54,162 nucleotides of DNA. Source: Streptomyces aurantiacus. GTDB lineage: Bacteria; Actinomycetota; Actinomycetes; Streptomycetales; Streptomycetaceae. The stretch lies in contig NZ_LIPP01000138.1 in NCBI RefSeq assembly GCF_001418335.1, positions 1 through 54,162 on the forward strand. The letters are read 5' to 3'. Position numbers and translations under genes: made by a program. The notes under the pieces were generated by a model. The model did not search any database and was not told the DNA's origin. It saw only the letters and a program-made list of their open reading frames with translations. This document shows, piece by piece, positions 33,133-40,298 of the stretch (the stretch's first letter is position 1; every line of letters starts with the position of its first letter).

Positions 33133-33188
33133 TTGGGGGGTGCGTGCCCAGACCCCGCGACGCCGCCCCCTCCAATTGCCGGTCGGTC
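33121..33188. repeat. Imperfect inverted repeat at the edge of the IS5 fragment
   Basis: gaccgaccgtaattgggggg (33121-33140) pairs with the complement of ccccctccaattgccggtcggtc (33166-33188) apart from two small gaps. It could be a relic of IS ends, a small MITE-like unit, or a terminator for the aldo/keto reductase gene that ends at 33262. Confidence 0.55.
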
Positions 33189-33261
33189 TCAAGGTGCTGA
33201 GGTCCTCGGCTCCCTGATCCGCAGCCTCCGCCTCACCGGGTGATCCCACCCGGAACAGGTC

Positions 33262-34134
33262 CTAACGGCCGATCTTGTCCAGCTCGGCGAGGTCCTCGTC
33301 GGAGAGCGGGAGTCCCGCGCCGGCGACGTTCTCGCGCAGGTGCGCCACCGAGGAGGTGCCGGGAATGAGCAGGATGTTCGGTGACCGCCCCAGCAGCCAG
33401 GCCAGGGCGACCGACATCGGCGTCGCGTCCAGCCGGGTGGCCACGGCGGACAGCGCCGTGGACTGGAGCGGGGTGAAGCCGCCGAGCGGGAAGAAAGGCA
33501 CGTAGGCGATGCCCTGGTCGGCGAGTTCGTCGATCAGCTCGTCGTCCTGGCGGTAGGCGAGGTTGTACATGTTCTGCACGCACACGATCGGTGCGATCGC
33601 CTGCGCCTCGGTGACCTGTTCCGCCGTCGCGTTGCTCACTCCGAGGTGCCGGATGAGGCCCTGCCGCTGGAGTTCGACGAGGGTCTCGAAGGGCTCGGCG
33701 AGCGAGCCGGGCACGGGGCCCTGGGCGTCGCCGAGCCGGAGATTGACCACGTCGAGCGCATCGAGGCCGAGGTCTGCAAGGTTCTCGTGGACGGCGCGGC
33801 GCAGGTCCTCGGGCTGTCGGGCGGGGGGCCAGCCGCCCTGCTGATCGCGGTCCGCGCCGACCTTGGTCACGATGTGCAGCGATGCGGGGTAGGGGTGCAG
33901 TGCTTCACGGATCAGCTGGTTGGTGACACGCGGTCCGTATGCGCCGGCGGTGTCGATGTGGGTGATCCCGAGATCGGTGGCCTCGCGCAGGACGGCGAGC
34001 GCGCCGTCGTGGTCGGCGGGCGGGCCCATGACGCCGGGGCCGGCGAGCTGCATGGCGCCGTAGCCGAAGCGGGTTACGGTCAGATCGCCCAGGGTCCAGG
34101 TGTCGCCGGGCAGTGACGCGGGGGGTGTGTTCAT
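33262..34134 (-). CDS. Aldo/keto reductase
   Basis: This 290-residue protein has a TIM-barrel AKR sequence: FGYGAMQLAGPG, ITHIDTAGAYGPRVTNQLIREAL (Asp and Tyr of the active site), IVTKVGAD (Lys), IRHLGVSNATAEQV and VALAWLLGRSPNILLIPGTSS near the NADPH pocket. The usual His after strand 4 is replaced in DVVNLRLGD, as in the YdbC-like subgroup. It is divergent from a LysR gene at 34344, which probably regulates it. The ATG is at 34134. Confidence 0.9.
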   Translation of the reverse strand: MNTPPASLPGDTWTLGDLTVTRFGYGAMQLAGPGVMGPPADHDGALAVLREATDLGITHIDTAGAYGPRVTNQLIREALHPYPASLHIVTKVGADRDQQGGWPPARQPEDLRRAVHENLADLGLDALDVVNLRLGDAQGPVPGSLAEPFETLVELQRQGLIRHLGVSNATAEQVTEAQAIAPIVCVQNMYNLAYRQDDELIDELADQGIAYVPFFPLGGFTPLQSTALSAVATRLDATPMSVALAWLLGRSPNILLIPGTSSVAHLRENVAGAGLPLSDEDLAELDKIGR

Positions 34135-34343
34135 GGCTGTGTCTTTCCTGCTGAGCCGGATACTTCGGAGGGCTGTGGGTCGCGTGGCCCGTCGCTCGTC
34201 GACGGCGCCTTGTCCGCGTCAGCTACCGGAGCGGACTGCGGCTCCCCATGGCGTCGATGTTCGCTCGCCGACCAGCGGCGCAGCCAATACCGACACGGTG
34301 CCCTGTCATACCCGGCGAGTATCACGGAGTTAGGCTGGGGCCC

Positions 34344-35207
34344 ATGGACACCTTGGAGACCCGCGAGCTGAGGTACTTCGTGGCCGTCGCGGAGGAACTG
34401 CATTTCGGCCGCGCCGCCGAGCGCCTCGGCATGGCCCAGCCACCGCTCTCCCGGGCCATCCAGCAGCTTGAGCGGCGCCTCGGCGTCCTGCTGCTGGAAC
34501 GCAACCGTCGCGGAGTCTCCCTCACCGCCGCCGGAGAGATGCTGCTGCACGAGGGCCGCGCAGCCCTCGACGCGACCACCGCCGCCGCTCGCCGCACCCG
34601 TCGCGCCGGTGGCGCCGACAGTCCGGGCGGCCCCCGCAACCGCCTGGTCCTTGCGGTGAAGGCCGGCGCGTCTCACGAACTGCTGCACAAGCTCATCGAC
34701 GCCTACGCGGCCGAGCCCGACTCCGCCGAGATCGAGGTGCTGCCGAGCGGCACATGTGAGCAGGGGGAGATGCTGCGCGACGGCCGCGCCGACGTGGCGC
34801 TCATGCACAAACCGTTCAACTCCCTCGCCGGGTTCGACAGCGAGGAACTGATGACCGAGGGGCAGATCGCCATCCTGCCCACCGGGCACCCCCTCGCCGC
34901 GCACAAGTCCCTGTCCCTGGCCGACGTCAGCGACATCCCCGATCTGCCGCTCGCCCGCTGGGCCCACGACGGCACGTACCCGCCCGGCCCGGGCCCCGAG
35001 ATCCACGACCAGACGCAGCTGGCCCAGCTGATCGCCCTCGGACGCACCGCGGCCGTCTTCCCCGACTCAGCTCGCGCCTGGCTGTGGGCCGAGCACACCG
35101 CCGTACCCCTGGCCGACGCACCCCCCGTCGTCACCCACATCGCCTGGCCCGCGCACAGCCGCTCCCTCGCCCTCGCCGGGCTGATCCGCACAGCCACCCG
35201 ACTATGA
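34344..35207 (+). CDS. LysR-family regulator
   Basis: This 287-residue protein begins METRELRYF-like (DTLETRELRYFVAVAEELHF), has the LysR HTH (FGRAAERLGMAQPPLSRAIQQLERRLGVLLLERN) and a periplasmic-binding-like ligand domain ending near residue 287. It is divergent from the aldo/keto reductase across 209 bp, the usual LysR-target layout. The ATG at 34344 has no strong ribosome site; longer upstream openings are not supported by the family start. Confidence 0.9.
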   Translation: MDTLETRELRYFVAVAEELHFGRAAERLGMAQPPLSRAIQQLERRLGVLLLERNRRGVSLTAAGEMLLHEGRAALDATTAAARRTRRAGGADSPGGPRNRLVLAVKAGASHELLHKLIDAYAAEPDSAEIEVLPSGTCEQGEMLRDGRADVALMHKPFNSLAGFDSEELMTEGQIAILPTGHPLAAHKSLSLADVSDIPDLPLARWAHDGTYPPGPGPEIHDQTQLAQLIALGRTAAVFPDSARAWLWAEHTAVPLADAPPVVTHIAWPAHSRSLALAGLIRTATRL

Positions 35208-35214
35208 CCCTCTC

Positions 35215-35448
35215 GTGCCTTCCACCGCCGCCGTCACCCTGCTCGGCTTCGGGCACAACAACTGCGGCTCGCTGTGCGTCCGTGGCGGCCACCGGCACTG
35301 GGCCCGCGTACTGGAGGTCTTCCCCGAGCGGTACGCGGAAGCCGAACGCCAGGAGCAAGAGCTGCGAGCCGAGCTCGGCGACGTGGCGATCCTGCGTGAC
35401 CGGACCGGCGGCTGCCACGCTTTCACCCCGTCGACGTCGAAGTGCTAG
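35215..35448 (+). pseudogene. C-terminal remnant of a PAPS-reductase-like (phage/mobile element) protein
   Basis: A 77-codon frame encodes LLGFGHNNCGSLCVRGGHRHWARVLEVFPERYAEAERQEQELRAELGDVAILRDRTGG. The pattern HNNCG-x3-V-x2-G-x2-HW followed by PERY and LGDV-IL-DR matches the tail of phage-type phosphoadenosine-phosphosulfate-reductase-family proteins. The nucleotide-binding N-terminal part is absent, and LysR ends 8 bp upstream, so this is a truncated leftover rather than a gene. Confidence 0.65.
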
Positions 35449-35539
35449 CCGACCATGCCCAGCTTCGCGACGCGGTCGGCGTCCAGTGCAGCCCGCTCCC
35501 GGCATTTCCCGGCCTCGGTGGTTCGCAGTCCCCAGTGCG

Positions 35540-35791
35540 TCAGCTCGGCGAGTGCGGGTCGATGATGTCGGCCGCGTAGTCCATGCCATCGAAGAGGTAA
35601 GCGTGCGAGGCGACGTTCTCGGCTTCCACGGCCTTGCGCTCTTCGCGGATCTGCCGTGCCAGTTCGCTGTCGTAGAGGTCGAAGACCTCCTTGATCGCCC
35701 CGCGCTCCCACCCGTGCGCGAGCAGGGCGGAAGTGATTCTCGCGCGAGCCTCCGGAGAGGTGTGAGGCGGCTCGAAGCCGGATGCGCTCAT
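35540..35791 (-). CDS. Small orphan protein, possibly frameshifted
   Basis: An 83-residue frame starts MSASGFEPPHTSPEARARIT and contains a helical, acidic segment (IKEVFDLYDSELARQIREERKAVEAENVASHAYLFDGMDYAADIID). It resembles small proteins carried on actinomycete mobile elements, but I cannot name a family. A single-base shift near 35552 opens a coherent tail (LAELTHWGLRTTEAGKCRER, then a basic stretch to a stop at 35445), so the original gene was probably about 115 residues and lost a base. It is not part of the lasso cluster by any motif, although it follows it on the same strand. Confidence 0.5.
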   Translation of the reverse strand: MSASGFEPPHTSPEARARITSALLAHGWERGAIKEVFDLYDSELARQIREERKAVEAENVASHAYLFDGMDYAADIIDPHSPS

Positions 35792-35949
35792 GCGGTCTGC
35801 TCCCAGCGCTCGGCCCGGGCCTTGTCTGTCGATCCGTCGGCCCCGTCTTGGCGGGGCGGTCACGCACGGGCTCCTCACCGCGCTTGTCGGGCGGAGCTGC
35901 GGCGAGCGATGCGGCTGGGTCACCGACAGGGGCGGTGTTGCTGGCGGCA

Positions 35950-36381
35950 TCAGCCCTCCGTGCTGTCGCGGTCCGCCGCCGACACGGTGATCATCGGCCG
36001 GTAAGTGGCGGTATCGGATGGTTCGCCGACGGGTCGGCCGTCGGCTTCGACCCAGGCGTGGGCTCCGAAGGGTGTGGTGCGTACTCCGCTGCACCAGGTG
36101 GGCCAGTGGCCGCGCATCCGGCACAGCAGGGCGGTGGCCAGGGAGCGTGGGAGGCAGTAGCGGCCGGCGCACAGGGTGCTGACCGCGGTCACGTCCTGCC
36201 GGGCGCGCAGCGCCTCGTCGTAGCGGGCGGGCCTGGCTCCGCGCCGGGCCAGGCCCAGTACGGTACGGAGCCGGCGTGGTGGCAGGCGGGCGAGGAGCCG
36301 GGCGGCGGTGACGGCGGTGTGGGCGGTGAGCCGGGTGCCGAAGCCGGGGCGGGAGCCGTCGGTGTCCAGGATCTGGCTCAC
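35950..36381 (-). CDS. Lasso peptide leader peptidase (B2 protein, transglutaminase-like)
   Basis: This 143-residue protein has the Cys-His-Asp layout of lasso B2 proteases: Cys76 in GRYCLPRSLA, His108 in FGAHAWVEADG and Asp114. B2 removes the leader from the precursor, with the RRE partner presenting the substrate. The start is the GTG at 36381 in a GTGA overlap with the RRE gene. The order precursor, C, B1, B2 is typical of actinobacterial lasso clusters. No ABC transporter gene follows. Confidence 0.9.
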   Translation of the reverse strand: MSQILDTDGSRPGFGTRLTAHTAVTAARLLARLPPRRLRTVLGLARRGARPARYDEALRARQDVTAVSTLCAGRYCLPRSLATALLCRMRGHWPTWCSGVRTTPFGAHAWVEADGRPVGEPSDTATYRPMITVSAADRDSTEG

Positions 36382-36635
36382 GAGTCGGTCACCAGCTTCT
36401 CCTTTACGAGGTGCGCGACCAGCGCCGTCACGTCGGCGGTGGCGCGCTCGGGGGTGACCGGGCGGGTGGCGGCGAGCCGTTCGGCGGCCTGCTCGGGCGT
36501 GACGCCCTCCAGCAGGACCTTCACCACGAGGGCTCCGGTGCCGTTCAGCTGCCAGTAGCGTCCGCTGCGTTCGTCGAGCAGGACCATGCTGTCGCCTGTG
36601 GCGCAGGCGGTGACATCAGCGCGTAGTCGGTGCAC
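36378..36635 (-). CDS. Lasso peptide RRE / PqqD-like B1 protein
   Basis: This 85-residue PqqD-family protein has SMVLLDERSGRYWQLNGTGALVVKVLLEGVTPEQAAERL, the winged-helix RiPP recognition element that binds the leader's YxxP motif. The GTG at 36635 lies 20 bp inside the cyclase gene, and the stop overlaps the B2 start. It is a separate B1, as usual in Actinobacteria, rather than a fused B protein. Confidence 0.92.
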   Translation of the reverse strand: MHRLRADVTACATGDSMVLLDERSGRYWQLNGTGALVVKVLLEGVTPEQAAERLAATRPVTPERATADVTALVAHLVKEKLVTDS

Positions 36636-38475
36636 TGTTCATCTCCCTCGTACCGTCCGGGGTGTGCGGGTGCTCCAGGCCGCGCAGCCACGCCTCCACT
36701 CCGAGGGTGGTTTCGAATTCCGCGGTCCCGCCGAGCAGCAGCTGGGGTGAGAGCAGGGCACGGCGCAGGGCGTCCTCGTCGGCCAGTCCGGCGGCCACCA
36801 GGCGGGAGTCCTCGGCCCAGGCTGCGAGCGTGCGCCGGTTGTGGCGCAGGCCGTTGTGCCATTCGTATCCGAAGTGGTCCTTGGTGGTGCGGCGCAGGAC
36901 GGCCTCGGGCACCAGGCCGTGCATGGCGGCGGCGAGGAGAGGCTTGTAGGACCAGGGGCCGGCGGCCTCGTGCGGGCGGGCGGCGAGCGCGGCTGCGATG
37001 ACGGCGTCGTCGCAGAACGGGCTGTGATAGGGCAGCTTGTCAAGCTGCCCGCGGTGGGCCAGAGGGCCGGCGAGCCGGCCCCCACGCTGCGCGGAGGCCA
37101 GCCAGGCATGGCGCCCGCGTTCTGGATGCAGCGGCTCGGCGGCGTCCCGGGCCGCGCCGAGCAGCCGCTCACGGCACAGCTGAACGGCCCGCTCGCTCGC
37201 CCAGGACGGAAGAGAGGGACGCAGCCCCCAGCGCAGGTCGTCTCCGGACACCGGCGTGCGCAGCATTCCGGCGGCCTCGGTGAGCCATGCCGCGTACGAG
37301 CCCCTATCGAGCAGCGCCTTCGTGAGGGCCCCGAGGGGCCGGCGGTGCCGCGCTCGCCACCCGGCCGCATGGCGCAGGCCGGCCACGGGTGAGCGCCGCA
37401 GCAGACCGTGCACATACGAAGGCGGCGACTGGATGACCTGGTCCCCACCGAAACCGGACAACCGCAGCCCGGCCCCGTGCGCCCGCATCTGCCCGGCCAG
37501 GTATCGCTGCTCCACCCGTGTACGCACGATCGCGGACGGCTCGTCGCCCGGATCCACGCATTCGTCCAGCCCGCTGAACTGGGCGGGCAGATCAGCCGAA
37601 GCAAACACCAGATGCTCGACACCCGGAAGGTGCCCGGCCGCCCGGGTGGCGAAGAGGCGGTCTTCGTTGGTGGGTGCGCCCGCGTCCAGTGTGACGGCGA
37701 CCAGCCGGGCGCCTGCCTGTGCGGCCAGGAAGCACAGCGAGGTCGAGTCCATGCCGCCGGACAGGTCCGCGCCCACCACCTCGCCGGGTCGCACCCGCGA
37801 CGCGACCGCCCGCTCCAGCGCCTCGCGCAGCCCGGCCGCGGCCTCGTCCAGCGGGAGGTCGGCCGCAGGCGGCTGCCACCAGCGCCGGGTGCGCACCTCG
37901 CCGCCGGGCGTCAGTTCCATCGCTGTGCCGGGCAGTACGGCGTGCACGCCGCGCCACAGCGCGTCCCAGCCGAGCGGGTGCGCGATGGTGTCGCCGGTGA
38001 GCCGCAGCGCCAACTGTGCGGTGTCCAGTTCCGCCGCGGTGAGCCGGGCGAGGACGCGGGCGTGGCTGGCGCAGACCGTGCCGCCGCCGGCCTCGGCCCG
38101 GTACACCCTGCGCTGCCCGGAGAAGCTGCCCCGCACGTACGTGTGTCCCGCGACGGATGCGAGGAGGTGGAAGCAGCCGTGGGCATCGCGCAGCACCGGC
38201 TCGATGTCCGCGCTCTGGCTGATCTGCCGGGCCCGTGCGGCCAGTTCGGCGGGCTGAAGGGAACAGGTCCCGGCGACCGCCAGGCGCACGTCACCGACGG
38301 CGCAGGCAGCCAGCTCCTCGTCCGGCCAGCAGCCGGCCAGCCACGGACGGCCGGAAGCGTGCGGCACGGTGCGCAGCACGGCCCGGCCGGCGAGGTCCCG
38401 CAGACGGCCGAGGAGACCGGGTGCCAGATCCCGGTCGGGAAGGACAACGAACCAGTAGGCCGGCGTGGCGGCCAT
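36616..38475 (-). CDS. Lasso cyclase (C protein, asparagine-synthetase-like)
   Basis: This protein of about 619 residues has an N-terminal class-II-amidotransferase-like domain without the catalytic N-terminal Cys, and a C-terminal synthetase domain with the ATP pyrophosphatase loop GADLSGGMDSTS (about residue 240), LSGFGGDQVI and YKPLLAAAMHGLVP. It adenylates the side-chain carboxylate at the ring position and closes the macrolactam with the core's N-terminal amine. The ATG at 38475 has GGAG 6-7 nt upstream; in-frame starts at 38481 (ATG) and 38499 (TTG) are alternatives. It lies 95 bp after the precursor stop and is probably co-transcribed. Confidence 0.92.
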   Translation of the reverse strand: MAATPAYWFVVLPDRDLAPGLLGRLRDLAGRAVLRTVPHASGRPWLAGCWPDEELAACAVGDVRLAVAGTCSLQPAELAARARQISQSADIEPVLRDAHGCFHLLASVAGHTYVRGSFSGQRRVYRAEAGGGTVCASHARVLARLTAAELDTAQLALRLTGDTIAHPLGWDALWRGVHAVLPGTAMELTPGGEVRTRRWWQPPAADLPLDEAAAGLREALERAVASRVRPGEVVGADLSGGMDSTSLCFLAAQAGARLVAVTLDAGAPTNEDRLFATRAAGHLPGVEHLVFASADLPAQFSGLDECVDPGDEPSAIVRTRVEQRYLAGQMRAHGAGLRLSGFGGDQVIQSPPSYVHGLLRRSPVAGLRHAAGWRARHRRPLGALTKALLDRGSYAAWLTEAAGMLRTPVSGDDLRWGLRPSLPSWASERAVQLCRERLLGAARDAAEPLHPERGRHAWLASAQRGGRLAGPLAHRGQLDKLPYHSPFCDDAVIAAALAARPHEAAGPWSYKPLLAAAMHGLVPEAVLRRTTKDHFGYEWHNGLRHNRRTLAAWAEDSRLVAAGLADEDALRRALLSPQLLLGGTAEFETTLGVEAWLRGLEHPHTPDGTREMNSAPTTR

Positions 38476-38570
38476 CGACATCTCCAGTTTGGGGGACAAG
38501 TGAGTGCGGACGACATGACACCGGGTGCCGGTCCGGTCCTCGCGGCCCAGTCCGGCACCCGCCGGGATCG

Positions 38571-38708
38571 TCAGAGCCAGAGGCCGACCGGGTAGTCGGG
38601 CCAGTCCCCGAACTCGCCCTGGGTCAGCTCGGCGTACTGCCCGACCTCCGCCAGCAGCGGCGGCTCGTACACATCCGTGGTCTCAAAGCCCTGCAGCGTC
38701 TCCTGCAC
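38571..38708 (-). CDS. Lasso peptide precursor (A peptide), predicted core GEFGDWPDYPVGLWL
   Basis: This 45-residue precursor starts at the GTG at 38708, with a perfect anti-16S match GGAGGTGATC 3 nt before it (GGAGG core 8 nt away). The leader QETLQGFETTDVYEPPLLAE then VGQYAELTQ contains the lasso recognition motif Y-x-P-x-L-x3-G-x5-T (Tyr14, Pro16, Leu18, Gly23, Thr29), and Thr29 is at the diagnostic -2 position. The core is 15 residues: Gly1 supplies the amine and Asp8 the carboxylate for an 8-residue ring; the tail is YPVGLWL. There is no Cys, so it is a class II lasso peptide. An ATG at 38723 would add five residues. Confidence 0.9.
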   Translation of the reverse strand: MQETLQGFETTDVYEPPLLAEVGQYAELTQGEFGDWPDYPVGLWL

Positions 38709-38711
38709 GGT

Positions 38712-38721
38712 GATCACCTCC
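38712..38721 (-). promoter_or_regulatory. Perfect Shine-Dalgarno site deciding the precursor start
   Basis: GGAGGTGATC on the minus strand is exactly complementary to the 3' end of 16S rRNA over 10 bases and sits at ideal distance from the GTG at 38708. The ATG at 38723 overlaps it and has no site of its own, so the GTG is preferred. Confidence 0.75.
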
Positions 38722-39076
38722 ATCCATGTGAAGACGGAACGTCCGCCTCCCGTAGGAAAGTTAGACAGACCCGCGCGCCGCACAGGCAGCAACGCCGGGC
38801 CAATCCACCCGCAGGAGGGAAGCAGGTCGACGGCCCGGCATCACGCGCCGGGCGTGCACCACCGCCTGCCCTGCCCGCGCCTGCCCGGTTGTTGCTCGGC
38901 CCCGTTGCCCGGTCCCGCTCTTCACCGGCTTTCGACACGATGTCGTCGGCCTGCTCGTGTCCGATCCCGACGGCGGCCAGGGCCTGGAAGACCGTGAACC
39001 GCGCCGCCGTGGTCTCGTGCTGGTGGTGGTGATGCGGGCCAGCTCCTGGCGGGAGCTTCCCCGTGATCTTGGACAC
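38714..39076 (-). other. Doubtful open frame between the IS3 remnant and the lasso precursor
   Basis: A 120-codon frame covers most of the 38709-39083 gap. Its first residues (SKITGKL) look like translation through the end of the IS3 element. A middle part (HHHHQHETTAARFTVFQALAAVGIGHEQADDIVSKA) looks coding-like and may be the tail or body of a broken mobile-element gene. The remainder is low-complexity and runs across the probable lasso promoter. I treat it as a fragment, not a gene. The lasso promoter is expected in about 38730-38800. Confidence 0.35.
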
Positions 39077-39083
39077 TCATCGG

Positions 39084-39745
39084 TTATGCCGCGAGGGCGT
39101 GTCGGTGCCGCTGCCTGGTCTCGGCTGGCGTGAGGTAGCCGAAGGTCTTGTGCTTGCGCAGGCGGCGGCGGTTGTAGAAGGTCTCGATGAAGGCGAAGAC
39201 CTCGGCGCGGGCGGCGGCCCGGTCGGGCCAGATGCGGGTGCCGATCTCTTCCCTTGAGTAGAGCTCAGAAGCTCTCTGCGGCGGCGTTGCCGAAGCATGA
39301 TCCGGTCCGCCCGCAGCTGCTCCGTGGCCCCAACTCCCGTACACGGGCCCAGAATTGAGCCGAGGAGCACCCGCTGCCGCGATCACTGTGGACCACGCAG
39401 CCGGACTCCGGACCGCCTCGGCCGTGGGCCATGTCGAGGGCGTCGACGACGAGCTCGCGCGGTGGTGGTCGGCCATGGCATGACCGACCACTTCAGGGGT
39501 AGCCAGGTCCAGCCGGCACGCGAGGTAGAGCCAGCCCGCGGCGGTGGGCAGGTAAGTGATATCGCCGACCAGCTTGGTCCCGGGCCGCTCGGCGTGAAAG
39601 TTGCGGCCGATCAGGTCCGGGGCCGGCGTCGCCTTCTTGTCCGGCCGGGTCGGCGAGCGGCGCCTGCGCCGGGTGACGCCTCGGATGTCACGCTCGCGCA
39701 TCACGCGGGCGATGCGCTTGCGGTTCACCCGCCGTCAAGGGGCGC
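39084..39745 (-). pseudogene. IS3-family OrfB transposase remnant, frameshifted and 5'-truncated
   Basis: The minus strand encodes VNRKRIARVMRERDIRGVTR, PDLIGRNFHAERPGTKLVGD and ITYLPTAAGWLYLACRLDLA (first DDE Asp in GDITYLP). The frame is then lost. Alternate frames keep CVVHSDRGS-like and FGNAAAES-like pieces. The original frame returns with EEIGTRIWPDRAAARAEVFA and FIETFYNRRRLRKHKTFGYL up to a TAA at 39084. OrfA and the OrfB start are gone, and the element abuts a truncated integrase at about 39742. It is inactive. Confidence 0.85.
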
Positions 39746-40092
39746 AGATTCCGCTGAACAGTGTTGGTCCCGCCCTGTTCGTGCTCCTGGAAGTAGGCAC
39801 GGAAGAAGCGGTTCAGTGTGGCTGTGTCGACTGAGGTGAAGTCCTCTTCGAACCCCTGTGCCGTCATCCACTGGTCCAGCGCACGGACCGCCTTGCTGTA
39901 CGCCGTGACGGTCTTCTCCTGGTAGGGCCGACCGTGCTTGTTGTTGGTCGCCCGGAGGTGCGTGGCGTAGTCCTGAGCTGTGCCCTGCCTGACCTCTGAC
40001 GTGTCCGGGTCAGTGGGGAGGACTCGGAGCGCTGCGCCCCTGGTGGTTCCCTGAGACGCCCTGAGAGGTGACTTCTTGGCCTGTGCCGACAC
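39742..40092 (-). pseudogene. N-terminal fragment of a tyrosine integrase next to tRNA-Arg
   Basis: About 115 codons from an apparent start at 40092 encode the SAM-like core-binding domain of a phage or ICE integrase (KTVTAYSKAVRALDQWMTAQGF, DTATLNRFFRAYFQEHEQGG, TNTVQRNLRPL). The frame then runs into the IS3 remnant, and the whole catalytic domain (R-H-R-Y) is missing. It lies 131 bp from the tRNA-Arg 3' end, the standard position of an int gene beside its attachment site, so this tRNA was probably used as attB. Confidence 0.75.
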
Positions 40093-40142
40093 GGGGTGAC
40101 TCCCTGGTGTCCGGGCTAGGCAAGGTGCAGTCCGCTAGGCGC

Positions 40143-40169
40143 CTTACCTAACCAAGTCTGGTAGGTAAG
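40143..40169. repeat. Inverted repeat between the integrase fragment and tRNA-Arg
   Basis: cttaccta (40143-40150) and taggtaag (40162-40169) are exact complements, spaced 11 nt, in a locally A/T-richer stretch between int and the tRNA. It may be an arm-type integrase or excisionase site, or a weak terminator. Confidence 0.45.
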
Positions 40170-40222
40170 TCACGCGGCTTTCGATGATCCAACTGACCTA
40201 TACATGCAGGTCAGAGACTCAA

Positions 40223-40298
40223 TGGCGCCCCCGGCAGGACTCGAACCTGCGGCCAAGCGCTTAGAAGGCGCCTGCTCTATCCACTGAGCTACGGGGGC
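40223..40298 (-). tRNA. tRNA-Arg (anticodon UCU), CCA encoded
   Basis: The complement reads as a full cloverleaf. The acceptor stem is GCCCCCG/CGGGGGC and the D arm GCUC-AGUGGAUA-GAGC. The anticodon stem is GGCGC/GCGCU with loop CUUCUAA, giving anticodon UCU. The T arm is GCAGG-UUCGAGU-CCUGC. The discriminator is G, followed by an encoded CCA at 40225-40223. It decodes AGA. It is intact despite the adjacent element remnant, as expected when integration rebuilds the tRNA 3' end. Confidence 0.95.

Noticed and set aside
38714..39076. A real gene upstream of the lasso precursor
   Set aside because: It begins in the IS3 end and continues through low-complexity sequence into the precursor's leader region; only a middle segment looks coding, so it is listed as a doubtful fragment.
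31900..40222. A second copy of the tRNA-Arg 3' end as a left attachment site
   Set aside because: I looked for ggcaggactcgaacctgc or similar left of the tRNA and saw none; the left end of the island is therefore left undefined.
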